DNA of 20,117 nt from CAZLYK01 sp964563495 (GTDB lineage: Bacteria > Acidobacteriota > Blastocatellia > RBC074): the NCBI GenBank assembly GCA_964563495.1, contig CAZLYK010000089.1, positions 1 through 20,117 on the forward strand, written 5' to 3'. The notes beneath the pieces were generated by a model, which made no database searches, was not told the DNA's origin, and saw only the letters and a list, made by a program, of their open reading frames with translations. The translations under genes and the position numbers were made by a program. This document shows positions 1 through 5,740 of this stretch, piece by piece (within the stretch, counting starts at the first letter, position 1; every line of letters starts with the position of its first letter).

Positions 1-42
1 AAACAAATTGCAAATAAATTGCAAAATAAATCGCCATTCATC

Positions 43-61
43 CCCGTCCCATCGGGACGGG
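43..61. repeat. Perfect inverted repeat (hairpin) at left edge
   Basis: An 8-bp stem CCCGTCCC / GGGACGGG closes a 3-nt loop (ATC). It lies just upstream of the methyltransferase remnant. A 12-nt-spaced direct repeat of AAATTGCAAA sits in the A/T-rich stretch before it (about 5-26). There is no T-run after either arm, so it is not a convincing terminator. It may be part of a dispersed intergenic repeat or a leader hairpin. Confidence 0.4.
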
Positions 62-65
62 TGAA

Positions 66-551
66 TTGGCACATTTTCATATGCCCAAAAATCAAATCAA
101 GAAATCCGTCGAAACGATCAAGCACGAAGAGGCTTCGCGCAAGAACATCCCCACCGCCGAATACGAATCTATTATGCGGAAGGAGGGTAAGACTCCCGTC
201 CGTGTAGCCTACGAACGCCGCAACCGCGACCTCGATCCGCAACTGGTCTGGCGAGGGAAAGATGAGCAGGACTGGTCGGACCTCGTCGTCCAGGCGCCAC
301 CGATCTACATTCAGGAGAAGGTCTATCCTAAAGTACTGATCGACGATCTGCTGCGCCGTACAAAAACGACAGAGAAAGCCGATGATGCCCAGCCCGACCT
401 CTTCGCCGATTTCAATGGGTTGCCGGATGAGAACGCCAATTTTCAATGGTCAACAACCAGTCGTGATGTGAAAGACGGCAACACCGACCACATCTGGAAT
501 ACAGTCACGCGGCTGACGCGTGAAATTCAGCTCCTTGAGCCAACCGCTTGA
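66..551 (+). pseudogene. Remnant of a type III restriction (Mod) DNA methyltransferase, internally deleted and truncated
   Basis: The reading frame gives 161 residues. Residues about 6-122 match, from memory of the family, the N-terminus of site-specific DNA methyltransferases of the type III Mod kind (for example RNRDLDPQLVWRGKDEQDW at 52-70, APPIYIQEKVYPKVLIDDLL at 77-96, DLFADFNGLP at 111-120). Intact homologues continue into a stretch holding the adenine-methylase DPPY motif. Here the frame jumps near nt 435 to NFQWSTTSRDVKDGNTDHI, which in homologues lies just after DPPY, and similarity ends near nt 495. The catalytic motif and several hundred C-terminal residues are therefore missing. 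Residues after 143 are chance coding over the antisense 3' end of arsA. The start could be Met1 (66) or Met6 (81). The protein, if made, cannot be an active methylase. No res (helicase/nuclease) gene is in the window. Confidence 0.8.
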
Positions 552-2289
552 GCCTTTCCGGCCCAACTGGCTCCTCAACCGCCCAGGGGACGATCACGAC
601 GCGTTCGGCATACTTTTGCTCGACTTCCCGGATCTGCTCCAGTTCAGCTTTTGCGCGCGCGACCAGCAGAGGATCAGTTGCGCCGGTCGCCGCCAGACTG
701 TTGTTGATAATCCAGGCGTAAGGCTCGATGCCGGCGCGCCGCAGATCGGTCTGGAGTTCTGCCGCTTCGAGCACCGGGGTCGTCTCCGGGAGCGTGACCA
801 GAAGCACCTTCGTATAGCTCTGATCTTTCAGCCGCATCATCGGCGTAACCAGGTGACCGCTCATCGCCCCGGCGTTTCTTGTCACCTCGCGATGGTAAGC
901 CCCCGTGGCGTCAAGCAGGAGAAGTGTATGTCCGGTCGGCGCAGTGTCCATGACAACAATTTCACGCTTCGCCCCGGAAACGATGCGCGAAAAAGCGTGA
1001 AAGACCGCGACCTCTTCCGTGCAGGGTGAACGCAGGTCTTCTTCCAGCAAGGCGAGTCCTCCGGCGTCAAGCCCTTTGCCCGTTCTTTCGATGACGCGTT
1101 GCCTGTAGGCCGCAGTCTCTGCTTCGGGATCGATGCGGCTGACCTTCAGGCCTGGGACATTTGTGCCCAGGGCGACGGAAATGTGTGCTGCCGGATCAGT
1201 CGTCGTCAGATGAACCGGCAAGCCGCGCGACGCCAGATCAACGGCGATCGCGGCGGCGATTGTAGTCTTCCCGACTCCGCCTTTGCCCATCACCATCACA
1301 AGCCCATGTCCAGCTGCTGTAATTTCATCTATCAGGGATGACAATCCGGGAAGCTGAGAAACCGCCTTGCCTGATTCTTCCCTTCCAGTCTTTGCCGGCT
1401 GCGGCGCGGACTCAGACAACAAACCTCGCAAGGCGTCAATTCCGACGATGTTATAACCGCGCAGCGAGACCTCCATTTGCGGGAGCCTCCGCAGTCGCTC
1501 AGGCATTGCAGCCAATGCCTCCGCCCCGCGCCTCTCCAGCGCCGCCGCGACCGGATCGGCATGGTCTGTCGCACGAAAAACCCCGTTGATAATCAAAAAC
1601 TGGTTGCGAAGCCCAAGCTCTTCCAACTCTATGCTCGTGCGCTCCGCTTCCTTGATCGCGCTACGGTCAGGCCGGGTCACTAACACCAGCGTAGTCCGTG
1701 CGGCGTCAGAGAGCGCGGCGACCGCCGCCGCATACTTTTCCTGTTGCGTCTTCAATCCCGAAAGCGGACCAAGGCACGACGCTCCGCGCTCATTCGAGGC
1801 CAGAAAACCCGACCATGCAGCCGGTAGCTGCAACAATCGCAGTGTATGGCCGGTGGGAGCCGTGTCAAAAATCACATGATCGAATTGAGCAATAGTTTCC
1901 TCATCGACAATAAAACCTGTGAATTCATCGAAGGCCGCGACTTCGACCGTGCAAGCGCCGGAAAGCTGTTCCTCCATCCCGGCAACAGCGTCAGCGGGCA
2001 GCGCTCCACGATAAGGACCGATAACACGGTCACGGTAATCTCGCGCCGCCGCTTCCGGGTCGATGTTAAGTGCCGACAACCCGTTGATTGACGAGACAGG
2101 CGTCGGATGCGATGAGAGCTTCACGCCCAGCACCTGATCGAGGTTTGAGGCCGGGTCGGTGCTGACCAGCAGCACGCGCCGCCCTAGGTCGGCCAATGCG
2201 ATCGCCGTGGCGCAAGCCGTTGAAGTCTTGCCGACGCCGCCTTTGCCCGTGAAGAAAAGAAACCTCGTGGCGTTATCAATCAGGTTCAT
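505..2289 (-). CDS. arsA: Arsenite-stimulated ATPase ArsA, tandem two-domain form
   Basis: ArsA is the soluble ATPase that receives As(III)/Sb(III) from ArsD and energises the membrane pump ArsB or Acr3. This 594-residue protein has the expected two halves. A1 has the P-loop GKGGVGKTS (15-23) and DTAPTGHT (142-149); A2 has a second GKGGVGKTT (335-343) and another DTAPTGHT. The three metalloid-binding cysteines of E. coli ArsA (113, 172, 422) have counterparts at Cys113, Cys172 and Cys423, so the trigger site looks intact. I chose the ATG at 2289 because AAGGAG lies 6 nt upstream and the ATG overlaps the upstream arsD frame's stop (TGATG); a longer open frame reaching 2451 is only arsD read in another frame. 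Its stop lies about 10 bp from the end of the methyltransferase remnant, so any downstream pump gene is missing here. Confidence 0.95.
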   Translation of the reverse strand: MNLIDNATRFLFFTGKGGVGKTSTACATAIALADLGRRVLLVSTDPASNLDQVLGVKLSSHPTPVSSINGLSALNIDPEAAARDYRDRVIGPYRGALPADAVAGMEEQLSGACTVEVAAFDEFTGFIVDEETIAQFDHVIFDTAPTGHTLRLLQLPAAWSGFLASNERGASCLGPLSGLKTQQEKYAAAVAALSDAARTTLVLVTRPDRSAIKEAERTSIELEELGLRNQFLIINGVFRATDHADPVAAALERRGAEALAAMPERLRRLPQMEVSLRGYNIVGIDALRGLLSESAPQPAKTGREESGKAVSQLPGLSSLIDEITAAGHGLVMVMGKGGVGKTTIAAAIAVDLASRGLPVHLTTTDPAAHISVALGTNVPGLKVSRIDPEAETAAYRQRVIERTGKGLDAGGLALLEEDLRSPCTEEVAVFHAFSRIVSGAKREIVVMDTAPTGHTLLLLDATGAYHREVTRNAGAMSGHLVTPMMRLKDQSYTKVLLVTLPETTPVLEAAELQTDLRRAGIEPYAWIINNSLAATGATDPLLVARAKAELEQIREVEQKYAERVVIVPWAVEEPVGPERLKRLAQGAEFHASAA

Positions 2290-2480
2290 CAAAACTCCTT
2301 CAGCAGCACTTCGACTCAGTCGGCAAAACTGTGAGCATGCGGCCCGTTCTGGCCGACATTGACGCCCTGCGTCTTCAGCCATTCCAGGTCGGCGGCGAAG
2401 CGAGGCAGCACGGGATCGATGTCCGTCCCGCAGACGCCGGTTGAGCAACACATTGGTGGATCAAAAACTTCGAGTTTCAC
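2289..2480 (-). pseudogene. arsD: Truncated arsenic metallochaperone/repressor ArsD
   Basis: A GTG start at 2480 with TAAGGAG 8 nt upstream opens a frame beginning MKLEVFDPPMCCSTGVCGTD, the unmistakable ArsD N-terminus. Cys11, Cys12 and Cys17 form the conserved metalloid-transfer site. The frame follows ArsD for about 42 residues (to TQGVNV), then diverges and meets TGA at 2316-2318 after 54 residues. Eight more sense codons in the same frame lead to a second TGA at 2289-2291 that overlaps the arsA ATG, as an intact arsD would do. Full ArsD is about 110-120 residues, so the thioredoxin-fold C-terminal half is gone. A short peptide with the Cys triad could still be made and would couple translation to arsA. 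Too short and too atypical to be sure it works. Confidence 0.8.
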
Positions 2481-2518
2481 GCTGATGGCTCCTTATGGTT
2501 TATCGTATTGATCAAGCA

Positions 2519-2549
2519 TTAATACATCCGCTTAGCCGAATATACTCAA
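2519..2549 (-). promoter_or_regulatory. Probable promoter and ArsR operator of arsD'-arsA
   Basis: The imperfect palindrome ATCCGCTTAGCCGAAT (2526-2541 on the + strand) matches 13 of 16 positions of the perfect palindrome in front of arsC, which supports it as a second binding site for the same repressor. On the minus strand it falls between a possible -35 TTGAGT (2544-2549) and -10 TATTAA (2519-2524, 19-nt spacing), about 45 bp before the arsD start. The promoter boxes are weak guesses; the palindrome similarity is the stronger evidence. Confidence 0.55.
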
Positions 2550-2660
2550 AGCATACGCAACTCCTGTTCCCATCATTAAACCCAATCAAATGCGTTCTGT
2601 GGCCTGAGAGGGGAAGGGTAAGGTGGGGAGTATTCCGCAGGTCTATGGGATTTCTCGCAA

Positions 2661-2717
2661 TCACTGGCTCGCCGTGGCAATGAACCCATTCATCAATGCG
2701 CGGATCTCGTTGCGCAT
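2661..2717 (-). pseudogene. Tail fragment of a second arsC
   Basis: Nineteen codons including a stop read MRNEIRALMNGFIATASQ, closely resembling the end of the intact arsC just upstream (VRDEIREWMKGFITERA, at nucleotides ending 2752) and the usual C-terminal helix of thioredoxin-type arsenate reductases. It is on the same strand, about 35 bp beyond the arsC stop. It appears to be what is left of a tandem or ancestral second arsC. No start or upstream part is present, so it is not a gene. The rest of 2481-2751 shows nothing else recognisable apart from the operator. Confidence 0.55.
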
Positions 2718-2751
2718 TATGCAGCGTCCATTTCATCCCTCCACAAGTCCT

Positions 2752-3177
2752 TCAGGCGCGCTCGGTGATGAAGCCCTTCATCCACTCCCGAATCTCGTCG
2801 CGCACACGACGAAAGACGGCGATCGTCTCCCCTTCGCTTTTCGCGCCCGGCGGCGGAGGGTCTTCAAAGCTCTGGTGGATACGATTGGTTTTCCCCGGAA
2901 ATACCGGGCAGGTTTCCTTGGCGTTGTCGCAGACGGTGATCACGTAATCAAACTCCTGCCCTGCAAACTCATCCACGGATTTCGAGCGGTGGCCGGAGAT
3001 ATCGATCCCGATCTCGCTCATCACCTGGATCGCCTCGGGCCTGACGCTCCCAGGCTTCACCCCGGCGCTATCAACTTCAAAAGCGTCTCCGCCGTCATTA
3101 CGGAGAATTCCTTCGGCCATCTGGCTGCGGGCGGAATTGCCCGTGCAGAGAATCAGTACTCTTTTCGGACTGGTCAT
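2752..3177 (-). CDS. arsC: Arsenate reductase, thioredoxin-coupled (LMW phosphatase fold)
   Basis: This 141-residue cytoplasmic enzyme reduces arsenate to arsenite. The phosphatase-type loop CTGNSARS (Cys11 to Arg17, CX5R) binds the oxyanion, and Cys83 and Cys90 (VCDNAKETC) are the redox pair that forms the disulfide reduced by thioredoxin. An Asp in FEDPP (around 106) is the usual general acid. The length is normal for the family. The ATG at 3177 is preferred over an upstream in-frame ATG at 3201, because GGAGG lies 9 nt before it. It is divergent from arsR and probably under its control through the palindrome at 3238-3253. Without a permease in the window, arsenite export must depend on a gene elsewhere. 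Confidence 0.93.
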   Translation of the reverse strand: MTSPKRVLILCTGNSARSQMAEGILRNDGGDAFEVDSAGVKPGSVRPEAIQVMSEIGIDISGHRSKSVDEFAGQEFDYVITVCDNAKETCPVFPGKTNRIHQSFEDPPPPGAKSEGETIAVFRRVRDEIREWMKGFITERA

Positions 3178-3237
3178 CTTTTCTTTCCTCCCCGACTGCA
3201 ATCCTCCGGGCGGCTATCAATCGATGGCAATGAATAT

Positions 3238-3291
3238 ATCCGCTTAAGCGGATGAGTACAAACGGTACACGCCGGCTTCCGTTGTTGTCAA
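3238..3291 (-). promoter_or_regulatory. Promoter of arsC with perfect palindromic ArsR operator
   Basis: ATCCGCTTAAGCGGAT (3238-3253) is a perfect 16-bp palindrome in the arsR-arsC intergenic region, 60 bp upstream of arsC. On the minus strand a consensus -35 TTGACA (3286-3291) and a weak -10 TACCGT (3262-3267, 18-nt spacing) precede it, placing the palindrome at or just after the transcription start where a bound ArsR dimer would block RNA polymerase. It could serve arsR too. That the binder is ArsR is inferred from position and from the related site upstream of arsD. Confidence 0.6.
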
Positions 3292-3353
3292 GCGAGTCCG
3301 GCGCTAAGGCGTCACGTCGTCACACCCGGCCGCGCTTGTGGTAACATTCAGCT

Positions 3354-3755
3354 ATGGACAGGTCATCGAGAAAATTCAGTCTTGAGAAATTTTTTGTCGC
3401 GCTTTCGGACCGTACCCGGATGCGGCTCCTGAACCTGATGCGCGAGGATGAGGTGTGTGTCTGTTTTCTCGTGGAGGTCTTGCAGTGCCCTCAGTCGACA
3501 ATCTCGCGGCACCTAGCTTACCTGCGACAGGCCGGGTTGGTGGGCGCCAGAAAGGAAGGGCGGTGGATGCACTACCGGATCGTCGAGCCTCCCGACGAGC
3601 ACGCCGCGCGCATCCTCCGTGAGACCCTCTCATCCCTGGCCAAAGACACTGAGATGCAGCGCGACCGCTCCCGGCTGGGGAAGTTCTGCTGTTCAGAAGA
3701 AATTCCTGCTCACTTGAAGGATGCGCCCCGGCCGGCAGCCCTCCAAGCTGGCTGA
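3354..3755 (+). CDS. arsR: ArsR-family arsenic-responsive transcriptional repressor
   Basis: This 133-residue winged-helix protein is expected to bind the ars operators as a dimer and release DNA when As(III) binds. The helix-turn-helix covers about residues 38-63 (CPQSTISRHLAYLRQAGLV), followed by the wing KEGRWMHYRI (67-76). The segment EVCVCFL (33-39) corresponds to the ELCVCDL metalloid site of classical ArsR, with Cys35 and Cys37; further cysteines are Cys45 and the pair Cys112-Cys113, also frequent in longer ArsR proteins and possible ligands. No strong ribosome-binding site is visible before the ATG, so expression may be low. It is divergent from arsC and convergent with the rhodanese gene. 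Confidence 0.9.
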   Translation: MDRSSRKFSLEKFFVALSDRTRMRLLNLMREDEVCVCFLVEVLQCPQSTISRHLAYLRQAGLVGARKEGRWMHYRIVEPPDEHAARILRETLSSLAKDTEMQRDRSRLGKFCCSEEIPAHLKDAPRPAALQAG

Positions 3756-3971
3756 CCCTTAATCAGGACCTTAATCAGGCTCGGCCAATACTCCGGGAAG
3801 CGGATCATACGAGAGTTGGCTGGGAAACCTTTTCATTCCTCATCCCGATGACGCTGGTAAAAGCGACTCCGCGCCACTCTTCACGCGCTTCATTGACGCC
3901 CCCAAACCGTTATGCGGATTGATTAACCCACAGCCTGGAGTCAATGGAAGAGCGGTGCGGAGTCTGCCGTC
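3756..3971. other. Intergenic region between convergent arsR and rhodanese gene
   Basis: About 216 bp without a supportable gene. It begins with a direct repeat of CTTAATCAGG (twice within 25 bp, around 3758-3779). No stem followed by a T-run is visible, so I cannot name a terminator. Confidence 0.4.
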
Positions 3972-4529
3972 TTATTGTTTTTCGGCTTTCGCTTTTGCCC
4001 TCGGCTTATTGGCTTGAGGCGCAGCCGTTGCCGCAGGGCTTGGGGAAGCAGACGACGCTTTGACCATCTCATAACCTGCCGCTTCCCAGGCTGCGTTGCC
4101 GCCGACGAGCGCCGCGACGTTGGTATAGCCCGCTTTTTGCAGTAGATTGACGGCGCGCCCGCTGGAATTTTCCGCCGGGCAACTGCAATAGGCGATGATC
4201 TGTTTGTCTTTCGGCAAGCCTCTGAAATCTCCCTGCTCAAGGCGGTTCAGCGAATGTTCCAGCGCGCCTTTGATGTGCGCGATTTTATAAGCATCCGGCC
4301 CGCGCACATCAATGATGATGGCATCGCCCTTGTCGAGCGCGGCTTTAGCATCCTGCACGCTAATGCGTGGGAATTCGTTTTCAGAATTCTGCGCGGATGC
4401 GGTGGCGACCACCGGCGAGGGACTTGCGACAGCAGGAGTCGCGGTTGCCGCCGTCGGTTGTTGGCAGGCGGCATTCAGCATCAGCAGCGCCAGCAGCGCG
4501 CCGCCAGAGAGTAATTGTTGTTTGGTCAT
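3972..4529 (-). CDS. Rhodanese-domain lipoprotein
   Basis: The 185-residue protein starts with a lipoprotein-type signal (MTKQQLLSGGALLALLMLNA, then Ala-Cys with Cys22 as the likely lipidated residue), then a Pro/Ala/Ser-rich linker (23-50). A single rhodanese-like domain covers about 53-155, with the typical IIIDVRGPDAY (71-81) and GGNAAWEAAGY (143-153) segments. The presumed active-site loop is YCSCPAENSS (114-123), so Cys115 or Cys117 would carry the persulfide; this CSCP form is a known variant of the usual CRxGxR loop. The C-terminus is a low-complexity Ala/Pro/Lys tail ending in basic residues. Substrate is unknown; sulfur transfer or stress roles outside the cytoplasm are typical guesses. 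A purine-rich AGAAAG is the only ribosome-binding candidate. Confidence 0.85.
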   Translation of the reverse strand: MTKQQLLSGGALLALLMLNAACQQPTAATATPAVASPSPVVATASAQNSENEFPRISVQDAKAALDKGDAIIIDVRGPDAYKIAHIKGALEHSLNRLEQGDFRGLPKDKQIIAYCSCPAENSSGRAVNLLQKAGYTNVAALVGGNAAWEAAGYEMVKASSASPSPAATAAPQANKPRAKAKAEKQ

Positions 4530-4551
4530 AGTATTTCTTTCTGAAATGGTT

Positions 4552-4570
4552 GTGCGAGGTGACCTCGCAC
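4552..4570. promoter_or_regulatory. Perfect inverted repeat in rhodanese leader
   Basis: GTGCGAGGT and ACCTCGCAC are exact inverted copies around one central base, 23 bp upstream of the rhodanese start and downstream of the broken bcp. No T-run follows on the minus strand, so a protein-binding operator or a leader hairpin is more likely than a terminator. Confidence 0.4.
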
Positions 4571-4635
4571 GGTTGGTGATTGTCGCAGGCGCAAGTCTTG
4601 CCGTCTCTCAGCCGTGGTTGCGCCTGTTTCGGAAA

Positions 4636-4988
4636 TTACTTCCGCTGCAAGTCGGCCAGCGCAGCCAATACCTCTTCGCTGTGTTTCGCTACTTTGACGC
4701 TGGGGAAAACTTTGGCGATCCGTCCCTGCGGATCAATGATGAAGGTGTTGCGGGCTGAGAGCTTTTTGCCCTGTATTTCCATCACGGAGCCATACGACTC
4801 TGACACTTTGGTTTCAGTGTCCGCCAGCAGCTTGAAGGCCAACCCCTCTTTGGCGCAGAAGTCCTTGTGCGATTCGGCGGTATCCACACTCACGCCGAGA
4901 ATGACGGCCTGAGCTTTTTCATACGCTGCCAGGTCGCGCTGGAAGTTACGCGCCTCGATGGTGCAACCCGAAGTGAAATCTTTCCAAT
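4636..4988 (-). pseudogene. bcp: 5'-truncated peroxiredoxin of the Bcp/AhpC-TSA family
   Basis: From KDFTSGCTIEARNFQRDL onward (nt about 4983 down) the frame is a clear Bcp-type thiol peroxidase, with SVDTAESHKDFCAKEGLAFK and SARNTFIIDPQGRIAKVF, and a normal C-terminus. The peroxidatic cysteine (TSGCT, codon at 4963-4965) is kept. The first roughly 45 residues, including the thioredoxin-fold first strand and the GKWVVLYFYP-like segment, are absent; upstream sequence in the frame is unrelated and comes from the tRNA gene, whose 3' end lies only about 17 bp away. There is no plausible start codon at the break. The remaining piece cannot form a complete thioredoxin fold, so I call it a pseudogene. 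An alternative is fusion of the fragment to an upstream start near 5142, giving an odd 168-residue product. Confidence 0.8.
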
Positions 4989-5004
4989 GCGCCGTTGATT
5001 GCGA

Positions 5005-5097
5005 AGACCGGATTCGGAGTCGAACCGAACAGGACGCGAAGAAGCCATCCTCAACGGGTTTGCAGCCCGCGGGGAGCCCCGGCTCCCTCTTCCGGCC
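5005..5097 (-). tRNA. tRNA-Sec-like tRNA with GCA (Cys) anticodon
   Basis: The minus strand folds into a full class II cloverleaf of 93 nt. Acceptor GGCCGGA/TCCGGTC (7 bp, one G-U); linker AGA; D stem GGGAGC/GCTCCC (6 bp) with loop CGGG; base 26 C; anticodon stem GCGGG/CCCGT with loop CTGCAAA; variable arm AGGATG/CGTCCT with a 9-nt loop; T stem TTCGG/CCGAA with loop TTCGACT; discriminator T, no encoded CCA. The 6-bp D stem with 4-nt loop and the long variable arm are hallmarks of bacterial tRNA-Sec. The anticodon is GCA (5061-5063) rather than UCA, one base different. U73 and GCA are the main identity elements for cysteinyl-tRNA synthetase, and the 7/5 branch suits EF-Tu rather than SelB. Most likely a minor cysteine tRNA of Sec-like shape, or a recoded or decaying selC. 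Transcription is unproven; no clear promoter is visible. Confidence 0.88.
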
Positions 5098-5145
5098 AAG
5101 TAGAGAATCGTTTTTTTGATTGTGATGGCACACCCGGAGCAATCC

Positions 5146-5215
5146 TTCCTGCCCCGGGCATTGAGGTCAGGCAGGAAGCTTCGTGGCGTGGTTGTTACGC
5201 CGCAGAACCTGCGGC
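5146..5215 (-). repeat. Two inverted repeats upstream of the tRNA
   Basis: Reading the minus strand toward the tRNA, GCCGCAG-GTT-CTGCGGC (5199-5215) is a perfect 7-bp hairpin with a 3-nt loop, and TTCCTGCC ... GGCAGGAA (5146-5177) is a perfect 8-bp inverted repeat with a 16-nt loop. They lie between the ISKra4 fragment and the tRNA, in a 200-bp stretch with no other recognisable gene. They could be transposon-end debris or regulatory structure. Confidence 0.4.
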
Positions 5216-5294
5216 TGGCAATATTGCCGAATTCAGTATCGCTGCATAGATTCACTCCAATTGCGATAAAAGAAGATTTTGCGCCGAGCTCATA

Positions 5295-5486
5295 GCGGCA
5301 GGCGCCCTCGATCATCCCAGTGGCGATCGGATAGCCCGCCGCCAGATACTCATCGTAACACAGAAAGTCCCGGTAGTTGACCCCGGCGTCCGCGCCAGCC
5401 ACCAGCAACAGGCCGAGTTGCAGTTCGTTTCCGTCCGACAGCGCGACCCACTCCTTGCTTTTCTCCGGATCGCGCCGCCTCACCAC
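5295..5486 (-). mobile_element. Degraded ISKra4-family transposase fragment
   Basis: About 62 codons match the ISKra4 transposase family: RRDPEKSKEWVALSDGNELQ (residues 4-23, nt near 5420-5477) and YDEYLAAGYPIATGMIEGAC (44-63). In complete transposases these blocks are separated by well over 100 residues and followed by a conserved KDRM segment. Here the space between them has collapsed to about 20 residues and the following part is gone, so this is an internally deleted relic. The open frame continuing downstream to 4890 is not transposase and runs through the tRNA gene. No terminal inverted repeats or target duplication could be identified. Confidence 0.7.
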
Positions 5487-5578
5487 CGTTGTCTGATCTG
5501 TGGGAAGCCCGGCTGGTGCTCATTTTATGTGGAATTTCAACCCCTTTTTTTTTAGCGTCTCAGTGCCAATAGGAAAAA

Positions 5579-5740
5579 TCATACGCTAAGGGCGACAAAA
5601 ATGTCCCCTTCTTCAGGCCTCTCGCCCGCTCGTGATTTCTCCACCAGCTCGAGGTAATATGTTCGCGCCTGTTCATTTAGGCAATTCAATCCGCAACTGA
5701 CTGGGCTATCAGGGCCGCAGGCGCAATTTAGGCCGATCAT
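5579..5740 (-). CDS. Possible small cysteine-rich protein (weak)
   Basis: A 53-codon frame starts at ATG 5740 and ends at TGA 5579. The product has an N-terminal cysteine cluster (CACGPDSPVSCGLNC) followed by a helix-like stretch (NEQARTYYLELVEKSRAGE). I do not recognise it. There is no clear ribosome-binding site, and the frame stays open upstream of the ATG, into the start of the gene at 5807 on the other strand, so it could be the end of a decayed gene. It lies within the 320-bp stretch 5487-5806, which otherwise shows only a T9 run near 5545 and the leader of the next gene. Confidence 0.2.
   Translation of the reverse strand: MIGLNCACGPDSPVSCGLNCLNEQARTYYLELVEKSRAGERPEEGDIFVALSV

Noticed and set aside
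2289..2318. Idea that the in-frame TGA in arsD is a selenocysteine or suppressed codon, given the Sec-like tRNA nearby
   Set aside because: The tRNA anticodon is GCA, no SECIS-like hairpin follows the TGA, the position is not a conserved Cys of ArsD, and the protein is already truncated; a simple degenerate gene explains it.
2290..2451. N-terminal extension of ArsA to 648 residues
   Set aside because: The extra residues are arsD translated in another frame, and a good ribosome-binding site fits the ATG at 2289.
2512..2736. A 74-codon minus-strand frame between arsC and arsD'
   Set aside because: It is out of frame with the arsC tail remnant that overlaps it, has no recognisable domain, and overlaps the operator.
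5005..5097. Annotation as an ordinary tRNA-Cys, Ser or Leu
   Set aside because: Ordinary tRNA-Cys has a short variable loop; Ser and Leu do not have a GCA anticodon, and the 6-bp D stem with a 4-nt loop points to the Sec type.
5005..5097. 8/5 acceptor branch of a fully functional tRNA-Sec
   Set aside because: The eighth acceptor pair would be T-T at the outer end or A-A at the inner end; only 7 bp form, and the anticodon is not UCA.
4890..5486. A single 198-residue protein covering the ISKra4 fragment and downstream
   Set aside because: Only the first third resembles transposase; the rest runs through the tRNA gene and the bcp fragment in the wrong frame.
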